A stretch of DNA of 64,000 nucleotides from Eucalyptus grandis (lineage: Eukaryota > Streptophyta > Magnoliopsida > Myrtales > Myrtaceae). Positions 57,291-64,000 of the stretch are shown here, piece after piece. How positions within the stretch are numbered: position 1 is the first letter of the stretch; each line of letters starts with the position of its first letter. A program made the position numbers and the translations under genes. Under the pieces are notes generated by a model. It ran no database searches, had not been told where the DNA came from, and worked only from the letters and a program-made list of their open reading frames with translations. The stretch is from contig NC_052621.1 in NCBI RefSeq assembly GCF_016545825.1, positions 21,478,940 through 21,542,939 on the forward strand. Reading direction: 5' to 3'.

Positions 57291-57399
57291 GCGAAACCAT
57301 ACCTGTGATCATGTTAGGCGTAGCCTCTGCCTGATCCTGTGCAATGGCGTACACCGTACCTTGAACCGGTGGTCTTAGCTGTCCTCCCTGTGGCACATT

Positions 57400-58270
57400 C
57401 TAAGGTGCATACCCTCTAATTTGACCCATCTGTGACAGCGGTGGCAATTGCGGTTGTCCTCTTGGTCGCCTAGGATAATCTCTAGTCATGTGGCCCCGTT
57501 GGCTACATTCAAAACAAGCACCCGTCCTTCGAGGGCACTGATTTGCACCATGCCATCTTCCACACAAATGACATGCGACATTTTGGCTCGGCCTTGACTT
57601 CCCAATTCCACCCTTCTTGTTGGGCGGAATTTGAAATCTACCTCTAGGCATGGGCCTCTTTCCCTGGTGAATTCCTTCTCGATGCGAAGTAAACCTCGAT
57701 CCAGACAAGGTGACTTGTTCACTCAGGCTCCTTTCGAGCAGCTGTGCTTGGTGATAGATTTCTTGTTAATCAACCAAATCGAACAGTACCAACGGCTGCT
57801 TTAACTCTTGTCGAAGGCCATTCTTGAACCTTCGAGCCTTCTCCTCAGGGTCTTTAATTAGTCTTAGAGCATACTAAGATAGCTCCGCAAACTTGACCCC
57901 ATATTGGTCAATAGTCATTGACCCCTGACGGAGTCGTGGGAATTCTTCTATCTTTTGCTCCTTGGCGTTCCTCGAGAAGTACTGTTCATTGAACGTTTGG
58001 AGGAATGCATCCCACAAGGACCACTCCTTCGAGAAATACCGTTTCTCTGGCGGCTCTCCACCAGGTATTGGCATTGCCTTGCAATTGATATATGGCCAAG
58101 GTTACCTTCTTTACCTCTGTGCACATCAAGAGTGCAAAAGCCTTCTCCAGATCTTGTATCCATAGAGACACGGCCTTGGGGTCTCCGATACCCGTGAATC
58201 TTGGCGGGCTTAGCTTTAAAAACTGCTCGATCAGCTTGTGTATTGGCCTCTCTCTGTGCACCACTACGTT
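57400..58270 (-). pseudogene. Gypsy-1 gag
   Basis: The minus strand shows EQFLKLSPPRFTGIGDPKAV, SLWIQDLEKAFALLMCTEVK, IYQLQGNANTWWRA, WDAFLQTFNEQYFSRNAKEQ and KIEEFPRLRQGSMTIDQYGV (Retrotrans_gag). Two zinc knuckles follow: CHLCGRWHGANQCP and CFECSQRGHMTRDYP. In the second, the last metal Cys is Tyr. The pieces lie in three frames. Order and spacing are typical of Tekay-type gag. Confidence 0.88.
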
Positions 58271-58782
58271 CTTAGGTTAAACCTCGACATGTGCTGCGAC
58301 AGGTGTGGCGGCAAGTGCGGCCTCTGCAATGGTGACAACGACAGCAATAACAACATCTTGATTATGTGCCCACTGTGCCATCACGTTTCTCATGGCCTCT
58401 AGCGCTACATGATCCCGTTAATTCTAGGATCACCATGGGCTACTACCCCAGCACCAACTGGAGGTGGTGCCACTCCACTCGCGTTAGCCTAAGTTGGCAC
58501 TCGGCCTTGGCCCCTTTGGGTATCGACCTTGGTTGGCGTTCTACCCTGAGTCACGGCCCTAACAATCCTTTTACTAGGAGTTCGTTGCTCCTGATCACTC
58601 ATGGCGCAGCTTTATCTATTGAAACTTGCTTCCAATTCCATACCGAATTAGAAACAGAGTGATCTAAACCACAAGCACTTATACCAATCAACTATCACAG
58701 ACATGCACCGCACCAGCGTGAATTTAAAGGTCATTTCTACTACTATCCCATGACCATCGCACCTTATCACTCCAATCCTTAA

Positions 58783-58799
58783 CCATTGCTCTAATACCA
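58783..58799 (-). other. Gypsy-1 primer-binding site
   Basis: TGGTATTAGAGCAATGG on the minus strand, 11 bases from the LTR end at 58811. It matches the initiator Met tRNA end with one change (TATTAG for TATCAG). Confidence 0.85.
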
Positions 58800-58810
58800 C
58801 TAAATGGGGA

Positions 58811-61800
58811 TGTCACGTCCCAATCCTCGGGCACGCACCAATCCCTCGACTGGTCAATTGAATAACGACGTCCCAGGATGCATCGCCGACCCATTCATTT
58901 TAGAACACATGTAGAAGCATATAAATAATCCCCAGACAATAAACTAATGGGATAATAAAGTAGGACTAACAATCTCGAACCTGAAAACCATCACACTTAT
59001 ATACATATATAACCACTGAGTCATATATATATATATATATACATACAATACACTAACGGGTCAGGTTATAACCAAAGCCAGTCCAACAACAAAGTCTGAA
59101 AATAGGGGTGGGGTTTCAATCCTCTCCTGGATCCTCCTTTAGGTCCTCGTCCAAGTCTTCCTTGACGATCTCTCGTTCTTCCTCGCTCCAGCTGGAGCCT
59201 ATGGCTGAGTACACCGAAGAGTCATAATCGCCCTCGAGCTTGGGATCTTTCGCATCCACCACTGATCCACCCTTAGGATCTGCTGTCCCTTTCCTGAACG
59301 CAACCTTCAAAATGTACAGAGGTACATCAGATTCCAGCACAGGAGCCACCCTTCGTCCATTGCTGTAATGGCAATACCACGACCGGTATTCATGGGGCAC
59401 CTTGTGGGGTAGGCCCTCATCAACCCAAATGGTGGCTTTCACCAGTACATATTCCAATCCTTCGGGATGGTGGTATATTGGAATGTGATAACCTACTTCG
59501 GTGAATTTCTTAGGCTGACCAAATCGTTCGGGAGGTGGTTGGGGTACTGTCATCTATGGACCTGAAATGTTGTCCCACAATGGGGTGAGACTACGTTTCA
59601 GCGAGTTCTACCCCCCTAAGACTCGATTAAGAAGAAAATACGCCATAAGGGTTGCCTAAGCACACCATGGGTCAAGAGACTTACCTTAGCCTCACTTCCA
59701 TCTTGCAAATCAATATCATTTACAGATGCCTCAAATCACATCAACTAATCAATTCATAATATCAAATCAAATCATTGATCAATCGACCTAGTCGATTACA
59801 TGTCACCACGACCTTCTCTTGGTCGGCTAAATCGATATTACCTAATAAGTCCGCTCATATCAAGACTCCTCCCTCTAAGTTGATATTAGATAAAATAGCT
59901 CGCGCTAAACTGATAAATAGTATACTGCTCACAATCAAAGCTGACATATTAGAGCTTGTAGGTTGATATAGTATACCGGTATACATCTTGCAATCTAAGC
60001 TGACATATCACCCGTAGGTTGATATAGTATACCACTCTAACCATTTAATCAATTCATCATTTTTATCATACCCGATAAAAATACTCGTGTGTGGGTAGAT
60101 GCTTGGCCTTAGCCAAAATACCATAATTTTACTTTGAAACCTCCCATTTCTTTTGACTATCCAAAATAGATTTTTGGCGCTGTAAACTGACGCCCAGTAA
60201 TTTTCCAATTAAATACTGAAAATAAATAAATTTAGGAATATATCCTAAAATCACAATTCACACCAAATCAATACAAATTTGAGCTCAATTAAATAAACAG
60301 AATGCACCACTACAATCAACATAAAATTTCGGTCACTTTGGCTATCTGGTCTAATTTCCGAAAAATAATTAATTAATTAATTAATTATGGAAAATAATTC
60401 ATAAATGCAATAAATGCATACTTAGGCTTGTAATGCCTAATTATATGCCGGAACAGGCCCGAAAAATTTTCGAGGCTCGTTAAATAAATATTAGAGTTTA
60501 TTTACTCGCCAATTGCACTAACTATCCACCTAACATGCATCGGCAATTAATTAAATTTACTAATCTAATCTAACTATCCACCTAGACCATGCTTAACTTA
60601 ATCTAATCAGCCCTTAAGTTTCATTAACCTACTAAGTGAGGATTAGTGAGTTAAACTCACTTGTTCTCGATTGGTGCAATTCGACGGGGACATGACGGGG
60701 CTCACTTCTCTCTAAAGTAGGCCTAGCTTTCAGGGCCGGGAACACCTCTAAAACGGGCCTCAAGCGCTGCTGGAAACCCACTAAATTATGTTCTGGTTTA
60801 GGCTGAAACAAAGGGCAACAAGCTCGGTTTAAGGCGGGGATAGATCGAGGATGGTTGAAAGGGCCAAACCGGGCCTAGACAGGGACTCACAGTGGTGAAA
60901 TAGCGGTTGGATGGCTCCAGATGAGCTCAACAAGGCATGAGACACTAGCTGGGACCGAGGCTGAGGTGGGATGGGGCTTCGGTTCGAGCGGATGAGCGTA
61001 GAGCGGCGACGGCACTCGCGCGAGGGGGTGGTAGCGAACAGCAACGAGCTGCGGCATGCAACGGGTCAGGGGCTTCGGACGGCTCTTGCTGATCTTCTCT
61101 ACATATTTTGGAGCTCACAAAGCACAATAAAGGAGGATGAGTTGGTTGATGGCCAGGTGAAGGGAAAGGGAGAGATAAGGGGACAAAGGGGGCCACTTGG
61201 TCTCATATCCTCATCTTCTTGTCCCCCATTTGCCCACCAAGCTTGGCTATCTTCCATGGACCAAAATCAACCACTAAGCTTCCTCAATAAACTAGGGAAA
61301 TGGTCTATAAGTCATGGTGGTGGGGGGCATACGAATTTGCTTGGCTTCCACTTTAATTGGACCTTATTCTTGCTTAAATCAATCCAATTTGGCCTCTATA
61401 AATTTGACCAACACCTCATTGATCCAATTGGTATTTTTCCTCATCAATTGATCCCACTTGCATCACAATTACATGATAAAAAACAATCCCCGACTTTTTT
61501 TGGACGAAAACGGCCCTACGACGACTTTTCTCAAAAAGTCTCAGTTTGCAGAAAAATCTTTTGAAACTATGCCGATGTTCATAAAATGACTCGTGACATG
61601 ATAGAACTTTCAATTTCTGAAATCGGACTCAAATTCATGGTTAATTTTCATTCGCCGTGATTTTAACATGACCTAGGCTACTGGATAATTTTCAAAAAAA
61701 TTTAGTGCAAATGATGCGTAGTCGATTTTTTTTTAGCCATAATGAACCCACTCAACACATTGGCGACTCTCGGTTATTGTGAAAATCTCGAGAATTCAAT

Positions 61801-62151
61801 TACTGACATAGGGTACCAAAACGATAGAAAAATCAATTTAGTGCCAGCCGACGAGAATTTTCCAATTTAGTGGAGTCACTTACGTTTAACCACACATTTC
61901 AGTTGAACGATCTATCTCTGATCCCTAATCAATTTTTAACTATATCGTAATGGCCTCTCAAGATAAGCATGGTCAAAAAGCCGATTCCTAGTCGAATTCT
62001 CAAGTCTATTGCATTAAAATCCCTTAATTGTTTTCTCCTGATAGTCTAGTTAACTCGAGAGTGATCAGCTCTAAGAACAGCCCTATCGACGTGTCGATGA
62101 AATGCCCGATTTATTCAATGGAAAACAGAATTGAAAATTTGGAATGTCACA
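58811..62151 (-). repeat. Gypsy-1 5' LTR (3341 bp)
   Basis: Plus-strand ends TGTCACGTCC and AATGTCACA. Full-length partner of 45937-53878; contains the intact LTR ORF. Confidence 0.92.
59116..59553 (-). CDS. LTR-internal ORF of unknown function (145 aa)
   Basis: This ORF lies inside the Gypsy-1 5' LTR, in the part nearest the primer site, on the same strand as gag and pol. The product would be soluble with two halves. The N-terminal half is aromatic and proline-rich: PPPERFGQPKKFTEVGYHIP, YHHPEGLEYVLVKATIWVDE, PHEYRSWYCHYSNGRRVAPV. The C-terminal half is acidic: GTADPKGGSVVDAKDPKLEG, EEEREIVKEDLDEDLKEDPG. No signal peptide, membrane span or known domain was recognised. The start was chosen as the first ATG (59553-59551), whose counterpart is also ATG in the degraded copy at 46.2-46.7 kb. 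If transcripts start in the LTR, this ORF could lie ahead of gag. Alternatively it is host coding sequence captured by an LTR, or chance. Real coding status is uncertain. Confidence 0.45.
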   Translation of the reverse strand: MTVPQPPPERFGQPKKFTEVGYHIPIYHHPEGLEYVLVKATIWVDEGLPHKVPHEYRSWYCHYSNGRRVAPVLESDVPLYILKVAFRKGTADPKGGSVVDAKDPKLEGDYDSSVYSAIGSSWSEEEREIVKEDLDEDLKEDPGED

Positions 62152-62560
62152 TGTAGTTGGGTTGAACATGAATGAACGAGCATGAAGCCTTTTTATAGTT
62201 CTTCCTAATCGACTCTTCTACTAAGAATCTCTATCACAAACAAAGAAATGTGCTTCATTTTACATGTTGGACAGGTTTTTTGCCATTACTTCTAACTACC
62301 ACCAACTAAGCCAAAAAACACTAGACTTTAACTACGTACCATAGTTCTACAAACTTGTAGAGTCTTGGCTTTTCTGGATAAATTGACAACAACTTCAACA
62401 AAATTTAATCAAAAAGAAAATGTTGGAATGGAAGATTTCATTTGCCTAGAACATGATCGTCCTTCCGAATACCTATCCAAATTGGACAAAAATGAAAAAG
62501 ACTGAAACAAGACAATCATCATCTTTTGATAATGATATATAAACAGTCAAATGTCCATCG
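62152..62560 (-). mobile_element. Copia LTR relic, duplicate copy (right part)
   Basis: Continuation of the LTR broken at 45936. It matches 9877-10250 (GGGTTGAACATGAATGAACG, CTATAAAAAGG on the minus strand, GAGTCTTGGCTTTTCTGG). Confidence 0.7.
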
Positions 62561-63012
62561 TATTAGACTAAATATAAACTAAAACCTGACGATCCCACTT
62601 TATCAATCAAGGATAAATTCATACAAAATTTAGTATCGATTTGCGGAAACGTAAAGATTAATATACCTCTAGCCATTAATGAAAATTTGCAAAAGCAGAA
62701 AACCTCAAAAACCTTGGACGAATCCACGTAGCACGATCGATCTGCAATATGGGGATATGTATGTCCTGTTCTACTATCCAATACCCCTCAAACATGATGA
62801 TGTGTTTTCTGTAATGATAGAGTTTGAACTAGACAACCTAGCGTTTTATTCTGTTTCTTACGTTACTAATGTCTTCCATCAAGACCGTTATGGTAACATA
62901 TTAACGGGCAAATATCATGTAATAGATGTGAGTGATAAATTGGGCAATAAATCGGAATTAATTGGGAATACAATATTGGGATCATATTTAGAATGATAAA
63001 TATATTATAACA
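62561..63012 (-). mobile_element. Solo LTR (452 bp), TSD CATCG
   Basis: Copy 1 has the single site CCATCGTTCATAA near 10255. Here 452 bases are inserted, with CATCG at 62556-62560 and 63013-63017. On the minus strand the insert starts TGTTATAATATATTT and ends TTTAGTCTAATA, so the 5' TG is kept and the 3' CA is TA. Size and 5-base duplication fit a solo LTR, probably Copia. An open frame of 105 codons on the plus strand (62679-62996) matches no family I know and lies on the likely antisense strand. Confidence 0.7.
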
Positions 63013-63154
63013 CATCGTTCATAAGATTTAGAGAGGGAAATAAGCACGACTGAAAACAGGAGGAAAATCATTGATGACAACAATCAACAGCCAATCAACA
63101 GATAATTATCAAGCATCAGGCATTAGGAGAAACAACGAAAAATAGAAAAAAAAA

Positions 63155-64000
63155 TCATTTTGCATGGTATCTGAGCACGGTATACACGGCCTGCATTATA
63201 GTGAGAGCGAAGAGGAAGATGGCGGCGGTGAGAGACAATATAGTCCAAGGACTCCTGAAGTAGGTGCGGTTGAGAATTGCCCTCCACTTGTTCCAGCGCT
63301 CCTCGCAGTGCTGGCTGATCTTCTGTTGCACAACGAGATTTTTGTCGGATGGGAGCGTCACGTCCATGCACAGAGAGTTGAATAGCTTGGCGACTGCCTT
63401 GTTACTTCCGAAATCATTCTGGATGATGCCTTCCGTGTGAAGCAGGGCGACATCCTGCCTATCGTTGATGATTTTGTCCATGAAGGTGACGTAGGATGTG
63501 ACCTCGTTCCCAGCCCCGATGTGCAAGCGCTCGAACGTCATGACGTTGAGGAACATGGACTCGGTGGTGTCATCCACCTCGATAACTGGGAGATTCAGGA
63601 CCCCTCTAGCAAAGGAGATGTCCTTGAGGCTCTCGGTGCCCTTCTTGAACTTGATCCCGGCCTCCATGAGCTCACTGGCCGACCGGATTATCGGCTTGGT
63701 CTTCTTGGCAGATGTCTTCATGTCCTCAGGCCCCATAGATAATTCCCGTTCGTGCTGGACCCCCTCGGATTTCATCAGCAGCCCTTCCCTGTATACGTCC
63801 ATGACATGCAGGCGTCTGCCCAATCCCGTGAACTTTTTATTTTCATGGGGGAAGTAGAATTTTCCGATGAGCTCGTTAACGTCATCCTGCGTTGTTGGAG
63901 TAAAGTCAGTGCATTGAATACGAGAGTGTTGTTCTGTCGATACCACCCACATAAAAGGAAAAAAAAAGGAGTTACTTATTGAGGTGATAGATTTAATAAT
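63155..64000 (-). CDS. DUF247 protein, C-terminal exon, second copy (5' part beyond window)
   Basis: Exon 2 (63155 to about 63933) is the duplicate of 10400-11184 and is fully open: SFARGVLNLPVIEVDD, TESMFLNVMTFERLHIGAGN, SNKAVAKLFNSL, ERWNKWRAILNRTYFRSPWT, and the membrane anchor ILSLTAAIFLFALTIMQAVY before the stop. Compared with copy 1 it lacks one residue in KKRKTNS/KKGTES and one in NENLDGVQQ/DKNLVVQQ, both in-frame. Substitutions are scattered. The acceptor context (TTCTGTCGATAC on the plus strand) is kept. Exon 1 lies beyond 64000, so whether this copy is whole cannot be told here. In DUF247 proteins the C-terminal hydrophobic segment places them at a membrane. Confidence 0.88.
   Translation of the reverse strand: MIKSITSISNSFFFPFMWVVSTEQHSRIQCTDFTPTTQDDVNELIGKFYFPHENKKFTGLGRRLHVMDVYREGLLMKSEGVQHERELSMGPEDMKTSAKKTKPIIRSASELMEAGIKFKKGTESLKDISFARGVLNLPVIEVDDTTESMFLNVMTFERLHIGAGNEVTSYVTFMDKIINDRQDVALLHTEGIIQNDFGSNKAVAKLFNSLCMDVTLPSDKNLVVQQKISQHCEERWNKWRAILNRTYFRSPWTILSLTAAIFLFALTIMQAVYTVLRYHAK

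Larger units (their letters stand above)
45937..62151 (-). mobile_element. Gypsy-1: Tekay/Del-type Ty3/Gypsy element, TSD TGTAG
   Basis: A 16.2-kb insertion with TGTAG on both sides (45932-45936 and 62152-62156). LTRs are at 58811-62151 (3341 bp) and 45937-53878 (3.4 kb plus a nested 4.56-kb element). On the minus strand a TGGTATTAGAGCAATGG primer site lies 11 bases from the LTR at 58811, and a purine-rich GAGGGGAAGAGT lies directly before the LTR at 53878. The interior (53879-58810) encodes gag, protease, RT, RNase H, integrase and a C-terminal chromodomain-like stretch, the order and ending of the Tekay/Del chromovirus clade, which is known for very long LTRs. Stops and lost catalytic residues make it inactive. 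By eye its LTRs differ at roughly one in seven positions near the start, so it is old. Confidence 0.93.
37603..63998. repeat. Segmental duplication, copy 2
   Basis: Matches 3194-11252 in the same orientation. It lacks copy 1's 3836-5746 (LINE-bearing) and carries five insertions absent from copy 1: 38454-39309, 42039-43920, 44447-45320, 45937-62151 and 62561-63012. Each insertion leaves a short duplication of a target that is single-copy in copy 1. Subtracting them leaves about 6.1 kb. Confidence 0.9.

Overview
The window looks like nuclear DNA of a flowering plant, probably a woody eudicot. A Myrtaceae-type genome is only my guess, made from the DUF247 and LRR-kinase content. The DNA is intron-bearing and AT-rich, full of (GA)n microsatellites and dominated by LTR retrotransposons. 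There is one convincing host gene family, DUF247 (minus strand, about 10.4-12.0 kb, with a second copy from 63.2 kb to the window edge), plus eroded LRR receptor-kinase fragments at 0-2.8 kb. No tRNA, rRNA, CRISPR or bacterial-type feature was seen.

Layout: (1) 1-3045, three kinase pseudogene pieces, the last abutting a DUF247 first-exon piece on the opposite strand. (2) 3194-11252, copy 1 of a segmental duplication: a 5'-truncated LINE, unknown spacer, a Copia gag/LTR relic and the second exon of DUF247; its first exon and upstream repeats run to about 13.6 kb. (3) 13.6-16.65 kb, gene-poor spacer. (4) 16651-25810, a Copia element with TSD TTGTA, its RT split by a 3.4-kb solo Gypsy LTR with TSD CCATC. 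(5) 26756-37601, a Sirevirus-like Copia element with a long extra ORF after pol, a 100-N gap in gag, and a Mutator-like foldback element inside RT. (6) 37603-63998, copy 2 of the duplication, inflated by two Mutator-like elements, two solo LTRs and a 16.2-kb Tekay/Del-type Gypsy element that itself carries a nested, internally deleted relative.

Nested order can be read from target-site duplications. The 8-kb unit (about 6.1 kb without the LINE segment) was duplicated first. Copy 2 then took five insertions, all absent from copy 1, and lost or never had the 1.9-kb LINE-bearing segment. None of the retroelements looks autonomous: stops, frameshifts or lost catalytic residues are visible in each. 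The DUF247 C-terminal exons are intact in both copies, so these are the parts most likely to matter to the host. The most unusual observations are an ORF lying inside a Tekay LTR, an in-frame 40-codon triplication in a Copia RT, a very long A/T palindrome with a GC hinge in a Mutator-like element, and a post-pol ORF resembling the 'putative plant transposon protein' domain.
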